Assembly (NCBI RefSeq): GCF_014637405.1
Contig: NZ_BMEY01000016.1
Span: 1 to 64,000 of the forward strand
Direction: 5' to 3'
DNA: 64,000 bases
From: Ornithinibacillus halotolerans
GTDB lineage: Bacteria; Bacillota; Bacilli; Bacillales; Amphibacillaceae
A program made the translations under genes and the position numbers. Of the stretch, positions 1 through 7,610 are shown in pieces. Position 1 is the stretch's first letter. Each line of letters opens with the position of its first letter. Under the pieces are notes generated by a model. The model made no database searches and had not been told where the DNA came from. It saw only the letters and a list, made by a program, of their open reading frames with translations.

Positions 1-94
1 TTTAGAATCAGTGTGTGGATGTGGTGCGTAAGGGGAAACCATTCAGTGGGCCTTTAAGGCCAAGGCCGGTAACAGAGGCTTCAAGCCGCAGAGC
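1..94. other. unassigned sequence, possible end of an IS200/IS605-type element
   Basis: No open frame of useful length runs through these bases on the plus strand, and the segment is richer in G and C than the genes beside it. It ends at a perfect hairpin that lies beside the transporter gene. The arrangement (GC-rich tail, then a hairpin of the AAACCACC type) resembles the right end of IS200/IS605 family elements, which carry a subterminal palindrome. This is inference: the rest of the putative element would lie before base 1 and cannot be seen. It could equally be the 3' end of another structured RNA. Confidence 0.2.
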
Positions 95-124
95 AAACCA
101 CCAGTTCACACTGGTGGTTTTGAT
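95..124. terminator. bidirectional hairpin terminator
   Basis: A perfect 10-bp stem (95-104 with 111-120) encloses a 6-nt loop and is followed by TTGATTT on the plus strand. It sits at the 3' end of the transporter gene on the minus strand and would also end any plus-strand transcript entering from the left. Confidence 0.7.
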
Positions 125-1648
125 TTAATTCTTTCTTCTCATTTCTAGTTCTTTAGCTTCCTGTTTAAACGATTTCAATAAAGATGCGACGATCAGTAAT
201 AAAATAATGGTGAATGGGAATGCAGCAATAATGGATGCTGTTTGTAATGCATTTAGCCCACCTTGCCATAATAATACTGTTGCAGCACCAGATTGGATAA
301 TTCCCCATATTAGTTTTACTGAGTTTGGAGGTTCCAATCGGCCACCGGTTGTTTGCATTCCTAAAACAAAAGTTGCTGAATCTGCTGAAGTTACAAAAAA
401 TGTACTGATTAATAGTATGCCTAAAAGAGACATAAATGTACTTAAAGGAAAGTGTTCTAAAACAGCAAATAATACTACTTCTTCCCCTAATTCCGTTACG
501 TACTTATAAATATCTTGATTATCAAAGAATTCTAAATGAATTGCTGATCCACCAAACACAGTAAACCATAAAGCACCAAAAATCGTTGGAACTAAAAGTA
601 CTCCTAATACAAATTCTCTAATCGTTCTACCACGAGAAACCCTAGCAATAAAAGTACCAACAAAAGGTGCCCATGCAATCCACCAAGCCCAGTAAAAAAT
701 TGTCCATCCTTTTATCCAATCTGTGTTATCCTCATTAAAAGGTGTCATCCTTAAACTCATACTAGGTAAGTTTTGGATATAAGAACCAAAACTAGTAGTG
801 AAGTAATTTAAGATAAAGTTTGTTGGTCCAAGAAATAAAAGGAAAAGCATTAATAATATTGCTAATACTATATTGGTATTACTTAAATATTTAATACCTT
901 TGTTTAATCCGGTTGACGCAGATAACATATATAGAATCGTTACGATAAGAATAATAATTAACTGAAGTAAAAATGTCTGTTCCATTCCAAATAGGAAGGA
1001 AAGTCCTCCACTAATTTGGATTGCCCCGAATCCAAGAGATGTTGCTACTCCAAAAACGGTTGCAAACACGACGATGAAGTCAACTATTGTTCCCCAAATT
1101 TCTTTTCCTTTGTCTCCAAATAAAGGAACTAAAATACCGCTTACTAATCCTGAAGAATTTTTACGAAACTTAAAATAAGCTAAAGCTAATGCTATCGTTG
1201 CGTATACTGCCCATGGATGGAATCCCCAATGAAAAAAACTGTACTGCATTGCTGTTTTTGCACTATTACTCGTTCCAGCTTCTCCATATGGTGGATCATG
1301 GAAATGTGATAGTGGCTCCGCTGCACCCCAAAATACTAAACCTATTCCCATACCTGCGCTAAAAAGCATTGCAAACCATGTGATATACGAATATTCAGGT
1401 TCATCGTTCGGTTTTCCTAATTTTATACGCCCGTATTTTGAAAAGATCAGATATAGTGCAAATAGTAAAAAAAGTGATGCACTGATAAGATAGAACCATC
1501 CGAACGTATCGACTATATAATTTTGAATAAGCCCTGTTACATAATCTAAATTACTATTTGGGAGGACAGAATCAGGAATAACACCCCAAATAATAAATAG
1601 TATACTTACAATTACAGAGATGTAAAACACCTTTGTCACTTTGTTCAT
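125..1648 (-). CDS. BCCT family glycine betaine/choline transporter
   Basis: A betaine/carnitine/choline family secondary transporter that imports compatible solutes, probably with sodium, at the cell membrane. It has about twelve hydrophobic segments. The glycine-rich MGIGLVFWGAAEP motif in the first half is the type found in sodium-coupled betaine carriers such as BetP and OpuD, and the tryptophan-rich WAWWIAWAPFVGTF segment is the family signature. The start is placed at 1648 because GGGAAAGGA lies 8 bases before it; an ATG ten codons upstream has no such site. At 507 residues it has the length of OpuD. The short charged tail is also OpuD-like. Substrate choice between glycine betaine, choline and other betaines cannot be told from sequence. 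It faces a divergent deacetylase gene, so 1649-1807 must hold both promoters. Confidence 0.93.
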   Translation of the reverse strand: MNKVTKVFYISVIVSILFIIWGVIPDSVLPNSNLDYVTGLIQNYIVDTFGWFYLISASLFLLFALYLIFSKYGRIKLGKPNDEPEYSYITWFAMLFSAGMGIGLVFWGAAEPLSHFHDPPYGEAGTSNSAKTAMQYSFFHWGFHPWAVYATIALALAYFKFRKNSSGLVSGILVPLFGDKGKEIWGTIVDFIVVFATVFGVATSLGFGAIQISGGLSFLFGMEQTFLLQLIIILIVTILYMLSASTGLNKGIKYLSNTNIVLAILLMLFLLFLGPTNFILNYFTTSFGSYIQNLPSMSLRMTPFNEDNTDWIKGWTIFYWAWWIAWAPFVGTFIARVSRGRTIREFVLGVLLVPTIFGALWFTVFGGSAIHLEFFDNQDIYKYVTELGEEVVLFAVLEHFPLSTFMSLLGILLISTFFVTSADSATFVLGMQTTGGRLEPPNSVKLIWGIIQSGAATVLLWQGGLNALQTASIIAAFPFTIILLLIVASLLKSFKQEAKELEMRRKN

Positions 1649-1807
1649 ATGAAAAATCCTTTCCCATATTAGATACATTCTTATATTCTTCTATTTACTA
1701 TCTCCCATTCTTCCGATAACTATTTTAATTTGAAATATGTTATAAAAGTTGTCTTCATGAATTAGGTAGTTTAAACTAAAATTTAGTTAAACATCAGGAG
1801 GGAAAAC

Positions 1808-2704
1808 ATGAGATTATTGATTAGTATTTTTACTGTTTTTTTAATTTTGTTTCTAGCAGCATGTCAACAGGATGATTCTGATTCAAGTTCAATAAATGAG
1901 AATGATGAAATTACCAATAATGAATCAATCAATGATAAAGAAAATAATGAACAGAGCAATGTAGATGAAACGAATGACGAAGAATTAGGTGAAGAACCTA
2001 ATGAAGAAGAAGAAATAATGGAAGATGCTCAAATGGAAGCCCAGTATCGTGTAACAGAAAATTGGTCATTAGTACCAATAAAAGAAGGCATTAATGAAAA
2101 AGTTGTCCTCTTGACAATTGATGATGCCCCAGATGAATACGCACTTGAGATGGCAAAAACTTTGAAAAAATTAGATGCCGGTGCTATCTTTTTTGTGAAT
2201 GGTCATTTTATCGATACTCCAGAAGAAGCAGCAATATTGAAAGAGATTCATGAAATGGGATTTGCAATTGGTAACCATACTTATAACCATGTTAATCTGA
2301 AGGACTTGGAAAATGATCAAGATAAACAAATGGAAGAAATTATTGGGTTGAGTGATAAAATCGAAGAGATCATTGGTGAAAGGCCAAAATTTTTTAGAGC
2401 TCCACATGGGGTAAATACAGATTTCTCTAAACAAATAGTTACAAAAGATAAGATGGTACTCATGAACTGGTCCTATGGATATGATTATTTTGCACCTTAC
2501 ATGGATAAAGATAAACTTGTAACTGCGATGGTTACTGGTGAAGGACCAGAAGTAGACGTTCCTTATTCTTTACTTAAGCCTGGTGCAAATCTTTTAATGC
2601 ATGACCGAGAATGGACAAGTGCGGCTCTTGAAGAAATAGTAATTGGTCTACGTGAACAAGGGTATGAGATTTTAGATCCAAATCTTATCGAAACAATTGA
2701 ATAA
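1808..2704 (+). CDS. polysaccharide deacetylase (NodB-type) lipoprotein
   Basis: A probable cell-surface carbohydrate de-N-acetylase of the NodB homology family, likely acting on peptidoglycan or a related glycan. Residues 1-19 form a lipoprotein signal with lipobox LAAC (Cys19). Residues 20-75 are an acidic, Asn/Glu-rich linker of low complexity. The catalytic domain follows: TIDDAP supplies the metal-binding aspartates of motif 1, the NHTYNH segment supplies the two histidines of motif 2, RAPHG is motif 3 and LMHD near the end carries the last histidine. All five NodB motifs look intact. The canonical TFDD is TIDD here, a mild change. The start has an AGGAGGG site. It is a single-gene unit closed by a hairpin terminator. 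The exact substrate is not known. Confidence 0.88.
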   Translation: MRLLISIFTVFLILFLAACQQDDSDSSSINENDEITNNESINDKENNEQSNVDETNDEELGEEPNEEEEIMEDAQMEAQYRVTENWSLVPIKEGINEKVVLLTIDDAPDEYALEMAKTLKKLDAGAIFFVNGHFIDTPEEAAILKEIHEMGFAIGNHTYNHVNLKDLENDQDKQMEEIIGLSDKIEEIIGERPKFFRAPHGVNTDFSKQIVTKDKMVLMNWSYGYDYFAPYMDKDKLVTAMVTGEGPEVDVPYSLLKPGANLLMHDREWTSAALEEIVIGLREQGYEILDPNLIETIE

Positions 2705-2715
2705 ATTTTCAATTT

Positions 2716-2741
2716 ACCAGTGTAATCACTGGTTATTTTTT
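2716..2741 (+). terminator. Rho-independent terminator after the deacetylase gene
   Basis: A 7-bp stem (2716-2722 with 2727-2733), a 4-nt loop and a run of T broken by one A. Confidence 0.8.
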
Positions 2742-2833
2742 TGTTAATTATGTTATACTATTTGTGTAGTTTTTGCTATATAATGCATACTATATTTTAT
2801 AATGTTATACAATAATCAGAGGGAGAGTTGATG

Positions 2834-2947
2834 ATGGGCATAATTATTTGTGGACAATGTCATGGAACGATCGAACATTATGAAAATGAGAAAGTTGTTG
2901 TGCACTATAGTACTTGCTCGGAATGTAAATCAAGCCCAAATAAATGA
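2834..2947 (+). CDS. sr1P: SR1P-like GapA-binding peptide (37 aa)
   Basis: A 37-residue peptide beginning MGIIICGQCHGTIEHYENEK. It has the layout of SR1P, the peptide encoded by the dual-function SR1 RNA of B. subtilis: a start MG(T/I)IVC, a CxxC pair (here CGQC), the GTI.H(F/Y)E.EK core and a second CxxC pair (CSEC). In B. subtilis SR1P binds the glycolytic GAPDH GapA and promotes its effect on RNase J1; that role is known for the family and only inferred here. The start at 2834 is chosen over the ATG at 2831 because family members begin with MG and GGAG lies 8 bases before it. It is monocistronic: AT-rich sequence with several TATAAT-like hexamers precedes it and a very strong terminator follows 40 bases after the stop, so the transcript is about 200 nt, like SR1. 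Confidence 0.85.
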   Translation: MGIIICGQCHGTIEHYENEKVVVHYSTCSECKSSPNK

Positions 2948-2989
2948 ATGTAATCCTCTAGTATTGTGAGAAGTGTATAAAAATGAATA

Positions 2990-3027
2990 AGCAGACTTGC
3001 TTTTTATTAAGCAAGTCTGCTATTTTT
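2990..3027 (+). terminator. strong terminator of the SR1-like RNA
   Basis: A 13-bp perfect stem (2990-3002 with 3009-3021) followed by ATTTTTT. It closes the short transcript carrying the SR1P-like peptide. Confidence 0.85.
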
Positions 3028-3125
3028 TGCTCATAAGTCATAATATAAAAGAATTTCACTTTGTTAGTAATTTTATAGACAGAAATGATACGATTATTTT
3101 TAGATGAATGGAAAGGAGAAATAGA

Positions 3126-4094
3126 ATGAAGACTAGAGTAACTGAACTATTTAAAATAAAATATCCTATCATTCAAGGGGGATTAGCACATTTAGCATAT
3201 GCCCAGTTAGCTGCTGCGGTTTCAAATGCTGGAGGTTTAGGTCAAATCACTGCCATGAGTCTTGCTACACCAGAAGAGTTAAGAAATGAAATTATAAAAG
3301 TTAGGGAATTAACAAGTAAGCCATTTGGAGTAAATTTCGCAATTGGACAACATAACCGTCCTTTTGAAGATATGGTTCAAGTAGCAATCGATGAAAAAGT
3401 ACCGGTCATATCTGTGACTGGAGGAAATCCAAAAGCTGTAATAGATATGTTAAAACCCCATCCAATAAAAATATTAGTGTTAGTAGCTGCAAAAAGGCAA
3501 GCACAAAAAGCAGAACAATTAGGAGCAGATGCTGTTATTGTAGTTGGTCATGAAGGTGGAGGACATTTAGGTCGTTCAGATACTGGAACGATGGTGCTAA
3601 CACAGCAAGTTGTTGAAAGTGTTTCAATTCCTGTCATTGCTTCTGGCGGAATAATTGATGGAAAAGGGATGATGGCTGCTCTTGCTCTGGGAGCAGATGG
3701 AATTGAAATGGGTACACGTTTCATTGCTACAAAGGAATGTGTTCATGCTCACGCTGTTTACAAACAAGATCTAATAGATGCTGATGAGAATTCTACAGTT
3801 GTCATAAAACGTTCGCTTGGTACACCTGCACGTGCACTTAAAAATGAGTGGACTAAGAAAATATTAGAATTAGAAGAAATCGATGTAGGCTATGAAGGGT
3901 TAAAAGATTACATAAGTGGAAATGCAAATAGGAACTATATTCATAAAGGTGATTGCAAAAATGGGTTTGGATGGGCAGGACAAGGTGTAGCAGGGATTCA
4001 AGATGTACCATCTGTCAATGAATTATTTAATAGAATTAATAATGAATGCCAAGATATTATTAAGAAATGGAATGCGGGAGGAATACAAAGTTGA
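3126..4094 (+). CDS. nitronate monooxygenase / FabK-like flavoprotein
   Basis: An FMN-dependent TIM-barrel enzyme of the 2-nitropropane dioxygenase family, which includes nitronate monooxygenases and the enoyl-ACP reductase FabK. Visible signatures are the N-terminal YPIIQGGLAH segment, the histidine-containing loop HEGGGHLGR around residues 141-149, and the phosphate-binding VIASGGIIDG followed by ALGADGIEMGTRF. The start at 3126 has GGAG 7 bases upstream; an ATG six codons earlier lacks a site. Its stop TGA overlaps the TTG start of the next gene, so the two are translationally coupled. Sequence alone does not separate nitronate detoxification from a reductase role; FabI/FabK content elsewhere in the genome would help. 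322 residues is normal for the family. Confidence 0.85.
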   Translation: MKTRVTELFKIKYPIIQGGLAHLAYAQLAAAVSNAGGLGQITAMSLATPEELRNEIIKVRELTSKPFGVNFAIGQHNRPFEDMVQVAIDEKVPVISVTGGNPKAVIDMLKPHPIKILVLVAAKRQAQKAEQLGADAVIVVGHEGGGHLGRSDTGTMVLTQQVVESVSIPVIASGGIIDGKGMMAALALGADGIEMGTRFIATKECVHAHAVYKQDLIDADENSTVVIKRSLGTPARALKNEWTKKILELEEIDVGYEGLKDYISGNANRNYIHKGDCKNGFGWAGQGVAGIQDVPSVNELFNRINNECQDIIKKWNAGGIQS

Positions 4095-4359
4095 GTTATT
4101 CATATCCATTTGATATAAGTTGGTCTAAACAAGAAATAATAGATGTCGTGCAATTTTTTTCATTAATAGAAAGTGCTTACGAAAAAGGAATGGACAGAGA
4201 TATCCTACTTGCTGGATACCGAAAGTTTAAACAAGTAGTACCTTCCAAGAGTGAGGAAAAAAATATTTTGCAGAATTTGAACGGGACTCCGGATATTCTG
4301 GTTATCAAACGATAAAAAAAGCTCGTGAAGTGGAGTCTGGGATAATTAAGATGAAATAA
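4091..4359 (+). pseudogene. yktA: UPF0223 family protein (YktA-like), frameshifted in an A tract
   Basis: A small UPF0223 protein of unknown function. It starts at a TTG that overlaps the stop of the previous gene, with GGGAGG 9 bases before it. The first 60 codons match the family (SYSYPFDISW..., ...VPSKSEEK). After a run of seven A (4257-4263) the frame goes off and stops at 4315 with an unrelated tail. If eight A are read, translation continues as KKYFAEFERDSGYSGYQTIK and on to the TAA at 4357-4359, which is the usual conserved C-terminus. So the gene has a minus-one slip. This may be a sequencing error in a homopolymer, a real mutation, or slippage-dependent expression. The sequence cannot decide between them. 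Confidence 0.8.
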
Positions 4360-4362
4360 TAT

Positions 4363-4392
4363 AAAAGAGGCGTACCAAGGTGCGCCTCTTTT
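4363..4392. terminator. bidirectional terminator between yktA and yktB
   Basis: A stem of about 13 bp (4363-4375 with 4380-4392) with A and T flanks on both sides, between convergent genes. Confidence 0.8.
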
Positions 4393-4395
4393 ATA

Positions 4396-5010
4396 CTATG
4401 CATAAATAGCTAATTGATAAAATGGGATTAAGGATTCGTATGTTTCCTTAATAACAGTTAATAATTTATCACCATCAGAAACAATTGGATCGTTTGGAGA
4501 CAGGTGTCTGCCTATAAGAAATTCTCCTTTTTTTACGTCTCTGAAACGCTCTATATGTTTTTTTTCTAAATCTACAATACTCAAGGAATCTTTTTTCATA
4601 TGATCTAATGAAATAACAAAATCAGATGGTAGTTGCTTTAGTTTGTCAAAATGATTTAAGTAACTTTTAGCTATTTCACTTTTCTTATCAAGTTCATAAA
4701 TACATGCTAACCATATAAAGAGATGATCATCGAATAAACCTACTTGAAAGTGAGGGTGCTTTTTATATCCACGTTTATTGTTTGAAATGGCTAACCAAGT
4801 GTCTTTCGGTGGATTTACTGTTCTCCTAGCATGTTTGGCTATATGAAGAAACACTTCATTTCCTAGTTCAATAGATAAGTAATCAACGAGTTCTTGACCA
4901 ATTTCTCGAAACTTTGGTTGAATTCGCCCTTGAATTGCTTCCATTCTTTCCTCTAATCCATCTATATCAAATGTTTGAAAATCTGCTTGTACAAATCCCG
5001 TTACTCCCAT
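4396..5010 (-). CDS. yktB: UPF0637 (DUF1054) protein YktB
   Basis: A cytoplasmic protein of the UPF0637 family, function unknown. It starts MGVTGFVQADFQTFDIDGLE, the family N-terminus, and has the conserved HIAKHARRTVNPPKDTWLAI core and FQVGLFDDHLFIWLACIYE block. 204 residues is the normal length. AAAGGTG precedes the start by about 10 bases. It is convergent with the UPF0223 gene; the same pair of families adjoin in B. subtilis, which supports the naming of both. Confidence 0.88.
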   Translation of the reverse strand: MGVTGFVQADFQTFDIDGLEERMEAIQGRIQPKFREIGQELVDYLSIELGNEVFLHIAKHARRTVNPPKDTWLAISNNKRGYKKHPHFQVGLFDDHLFIWLACIYELDKKSEIAKSYLNHFDKLKQLPSDFVISLDHMKKDSLSIVDLEKKHIERFRDVKKGEFLIGRHLSPNDPIVSDGDKLLTVIKETYESLIPFYQLAIYA

Positions 5011-5217
5011 AAAAAAAACACCTTTCTAAATTATTATATTGTTATTATGGACACTAGGGCTAAATGGAGTCAAGTATGATGTATTAAGATTAAAAGGTTT
5101 ATACAATATAAGAACACGAACGAAAAAAGGAAATATCACATATAAATAAAGAAACAGAGAGAGTCATAATTTTTTGGACAATGGGGAAAACATTTTTTAT
5201 GAAAGGGTGTGGATCTT

Positions 5218-5409
5218 TTGAAATATATATTAGAAGAGGTACGTAGACAAGAAGAAAAAGAGAAAATACCTGTTATAAAAATGGAAATAGATTATGAATT
5301 ATTGACTTTATATGATGCAATGCAGGAGCAAGATAATGTACAGATGATTAAGTCAAAAGAACGACTAAAACAGTTAAGACAAAAATTACTTGAACTATTA
5401 GATATGTAA
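5218..5409 (+). CDS. small charged protein, YkzI-like by position (63 aa)
   Basis: A 63-residue, highly charged, probably alpha-helical protein (many Glu, Lys, Arg, Gln; ends KERLKQLRQKLLELLDM). I recognise no domain. Its place between yktB and the suhB-type gene is that of the small ykzI gene in B. subtilis, so it may be the counterpart; this rests on position and size only. The start is taken as TTG at 5218 because AAAGGGTG lies 8 bases before it; the upstream GTG at 5209 overlaps that site. A 16-bp hairpin follows directly after the stop. Confidence 0.6.
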   Translation: MKYILEEVRRQEEKEKIPVIKMEIDYELLTLYDAMQEQDNVQMIKSKERLKQLRQKLLELLDM

Positions 5410-5411
5410 TT

Positions 5412-5452
5412 ACAAATAACTCAAGGAAAATGGATGTCCTTGAGTTATTTGT
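5412..5452 (+). other. long perfect hairpin without a U tract
   Basis: Bases 5412-5427 pair perfectly with 5437-5452, a 16-bp stem with a 9-nt loop. GATTATC follows instead of a T run, so it is not a normal intrinsic terminator. It may stabilise the 3' end of the small upstream mRNA or cause pausing before suhB. Confidence 0.6.
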
Positions 5453-5526
5453 GATTATCTATATGTATGACTAGTAAATGATATTCTGATACTATTAATA
5501 TAAGTAGAAATAGTGGAGGAATTTAT

Positions 5527-6336
5527 ATGGACAGTGCTACGAGAGAGAATATTTATTTGGCTGCAAAAAAATGGATCTTAGAGGCTGGGAAACAAATAAG
5601 AGAAAATATTGATAAGCCAATTGAAGTTGGTTCAAAAACAAATCCCAATGATTTAGTTACATCAATGGATAAAAATACAGAAAAATACTTTTTAGAAAAG
5701 ATAAAAACTAATTATCCTAATCACTTTTTATTATCTGAAGAAGGTTTCGGAGACGTGTTACATACGTTAGATGGTATTGTTTGGATTATTGATCCGATTG
5801 ACGGGACAATGAATTTTGTCCAGCAAAAAAGAAACTTTGCCATTTCAATAGGTATTTATCATGATGGAATTGGTGAAATTGGTTTAATTTATAATGTAAT
5901 GGAAGATGTTTTATACCATGCTAAACGCGGAGAAGGTGCATATAAAGATGAATATAAACTTCCTCCTCTAAATACAAACATGGTTCTAGAAGAATCCGTT
6001 ATAGGGCTTAATCATCTTTGGTTATGTGAAAATAAATTAGTTGATGAAAAGTATATGCAGAAATTAATAAAAACAGCAAGAGGTTCAAGAACGTATGGAT
6101 CCGCTGCATTGGAACTTGCATTCGTAGCCGAAGGGATTTTAGAAGGTTATTTAACAATGGGCCTTTCCCCTTGGGACTTTGCTGCGGGAATGATTCTTAT
6201 TGAAGAAGTAGGGGGGATTACAACAAATATTGATGGAGGATCAATTGACATGTTACAAAGAAATTCAGTATTTGCTGGAAACCCAACTGTTCACAAACAA
6301 ATTATTACTAATTTCCTCTCAAAAGGAAGAAAGTGA
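5527..6336 (+). CDS. suhB: inositol monophosphatase family protein (SuhB/YktC)
   Basis: A magnesium-dependent sugar-phosphate phosphatase of the inositol monophosphatase family, cytoplasmic. Metal-binding motifs are in order: SEEG around residues 75-78, the signature WIIDPIDGTMNFV around residues 91-103, and the C-terminal WDFAAGMILIEEVGG. GGAGG precedes the ATG by about 8 bases. 269 residues is typical. In B. subtilis the neighbouring orthologue is YktC. The physiological substrate (inositol-1-phosphate or another monophosphate) is not evident. The stop codon lies inside a bidirectional terminator shared with the convergent ylaF gene. Confidence 0.9.
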   Translation: MDSATRENIYLAAKKWILEAGKQIRENIDKPIEVGSKTNPNDLVTSMDKNTEKYFLEKIKTNYPNHFLLSEEGFGDVLHTLDGIVWIIDPIDGTMNFVQQKRNFAISIGIYHDGIGEIGLIYNVMEDVLYHAKRGEGAYKDEYKLPPLNTNMVLEESVIGLNHLWLCENKLVDEKYMQKLIKTARGSRTYGSAALELAFVAEGILEGYLTMGLSPWDFAAGMILIEEVGGITTNIDGGSIDMLQRNSVFAGNPTVHKQIITNFLSKGRK

Positions 6337-6362
6337 CTCAAATACTTGAGTCACTTTTTTTC
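6331..6362. terminator. bidirectional terminator between suhB and ylaF
   Basis: An 11-bp perfect stem (6331-6341 with 6346-6356) with TTTTTT after it on plus. It overlaps the stop codons of both convergent genes. Confidence 0.85.
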
Positions 6363-6529
6363 TTTTTATTAGCAATACCTACACCCATAATTCCAAATCC
6401 TAGTAGAAGGAATAATAATATAAGCCAAAAACTTCTAAGTGCAATTGCAAATCCTATTCCAATAAACATTGTTACAACTAATACTGCTAGAACCAATGCT
6501 TGGATATTAATCGGTTTCATTTCTGCCAC
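6338..6529 (-). CDS. ylaF: DUF5325 small membrane protein YlaF
   Basis: A 63-residue protein with two hydrophobic segments (about residues 10-28 and 32-50) and a basic tail ANKKKKSD, so a small integral membrane protein with a cytoplasmic C-terminus. The pattern MAEMKPINIQALVLAVLVV matches the DUF5325/YlaF family. Function unknown. A GGGGTGG site lies before the ATG. In B. subtilis typA lies between ylaF and ylaH; here it is missing from this place. Confidence 0.75.
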   Translation of the reverse strand: MAEMKPINIQALVLAVLVVTMFIGIGFAIALRSFWLILLFLLLGFGIMGVGIANKKKKSDSSI

Positions 6530-6658
6530 CCCTTTTATGTTCCACTTCAGTATAAAACTTTTTAGCCATATAATCCAAGTATTTATACTTATATTACTAG
6601 CAAGTTGCTTGTAATTTTAGTATGATTAGTCTTGAACATACATATTGGGGGAAAGTAC

Positions 6659-6970
6659 ATGGTATATAATTTTATATTAGAGAATTTTGGCATTGAAAAT
6701 ATGTTTAATATACTTTATCCGGTTAACTTAGTTCTGGCTGCAATAGCATATAAGCTAGGTTTTGCTAAAAAGTTACCACTATTAAAATCAATCATTGTTT
6801 ATATTTTATTAGCTGTTGGAATATTCGTTCTTTATTTATTGTTTATTATGTGGTCTGTAGCAACAGGTGGAAAACCTTTACCATTAACAGAAAGTCTACT
6901 GATTATATGTATCGTCTTAGCTATCTATCGAACTAGACTATACTTCCAACGAAAAACTAAAAGTGCATAG
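6659..6970 (+). CDS. ylaH: YlaH-like membrane protein
   Basis: A 103-residue protein with three predicted membrane segments, matching the YlaH-like family in length and in its N-terminal NFGIENMFNILYPVNLVLAA region. Function unknown. The start at 6659 follows GGGGGAAAG by about 7 bases; nine upstream in-frame codons lack a site. It is a single gene between two terminators. Confidence 0.8.
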   Translation: MVYNFILENFGIENMFNILYPVNLVLAAIAYKLGFAKKLPLLKSIIVYILLAVGIFVLYLLFIMWSVATGGKPLPLTESLLIICIVLAIYRTRLYFQRKTKSA

Positions 6971-6973
6971 TAT

Positions 6974-7007
6974 AAAGGCTGACTCTAGATGGAGTCAGCC
7001 TTTTTTT
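6974..7007. terminator. bidirectional terminator between ylaH and ylaI
   Basis: A 12-bp stem (6974-6985 with 6992-7003) followed by T residues to 7007, between convergent genes. Confidence 0.85.
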
Positions 7008-7008
7008 A

Positions 7009-7212
7009 CTATATTAATTCATCTTCATTTTTCTTTTCTACATATAATTGAAAATTTCCAGTAGCATGACGTTGAAGCGTTTTTTCCTCTATGCGCCCAT
7101 GACAATTATTGCATAAATACATATGATTTTTCTTATTTCTAAGTTTTTTTGCTTTTAGGGAATAATCTTCTATATTTTCAACTTTATCACATAGTACACA
7201 TTTTACTTGCAT
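7009..7212 (-). CDS. ylaI: YlaI-like zinc-ribbon protein (DUF2197)
   Basis: A 67-residue protein with two CxxC knuckles (CVLC near the N-terminus and CNNC in the middle), a small zinc ribbon. The layout MQVKC..CDK..., LRNKKNH.Y.C..CH.RI..KT matches the YlaI family. Start placed at 7212: GAGGTGG stands just before it, while the upstream GTG belongs to that site. Function unknown. Confidence 0.8.
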   Translation of the reverse strand: MQVKCVLCDKVENIEDYSLKAKKLRNKKNHMYLCNNCHGRIEEKTLQRHATGNFQLYVEKKNEDELI

Positions 7213-7325
7213 AATTACCACCTCGAATTGGACTATTCTTTTTTACTATATCACAACTAGGCATTCTATGTTTAATTATTTATTAAAGAGGAAAATTAAT
7301 AGAAATAGGAGAAAGGGTGAGTTTA

Positions 7326-7562
7326 TTGAAGAAACGTTATGTTCTTTCGGCATTAGGTTTAGGTGCTGCAGGATATTTATTAAGTAAACGAAATTCACAG
7401 AACCAGCATGAAGAGTTAGGTGAGGACAGAACACTATACAACGCTGGGAAACCTGATCAACTAGATGAATATGAACTAGATCAAATAGAAAATGCTAAGA
7501 TGGTGTCGGAAGGTTCTCAATTTGGTGTACAATATTATAATAATTTAAAGGAAGATGAATAA
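7326..7562 (+). CDS. hypothetical small protein with N-terminal hydrophobic segment (78 aa)
   Basis: I do not recognise this gene. The product starts MKKRYVLSALGLGAAGYLLS, a short glycine-rich hydrophobic stretch like a membrane anchor, followed by an acidic soluble part rich in Asp, Glu, Asn and Tyr. There is no lipobox. Start chosen at TTG 7326 because AGAAAGG lies 9 bases before it; GTG at 7317 touches that site. It is monocistronic and closed by a perfect 12-bp hairpin. It replaces nothing obvious in the B. subtilis order, where ylaI is followed by ylaJ. Confidence 0.65.
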   Translation: MKKRYVLSALGLGAAGYLLSKRNSQNQHEELGEDRTLYNAGKPDQLDEYELDQIENAKMVSEGSQFGVQYYNNLKEDE

Positions 7563-7570
7563 CTGTAATA

Positions 7571-7608
7571 AAAAACTAACACATTCTTCTAGAATGTGTT
7601 AGCTTTTA
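7571..7608. terminator. bidirectional terminator
   Basis: A 12-bp perfect stem (7576-7587 with 7591-7602). T-rich flanks on both strands serve the small plus-strand gene and ylaJ on minus. Confidence 0.85.
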
Positions 7609-7610
7609 TT

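Noticed and set aside
207-509. 100-codon frame on plus inside the BCCT gene
   Set aside because: Shadow of the real minus-strand transporter; no SD and no family.
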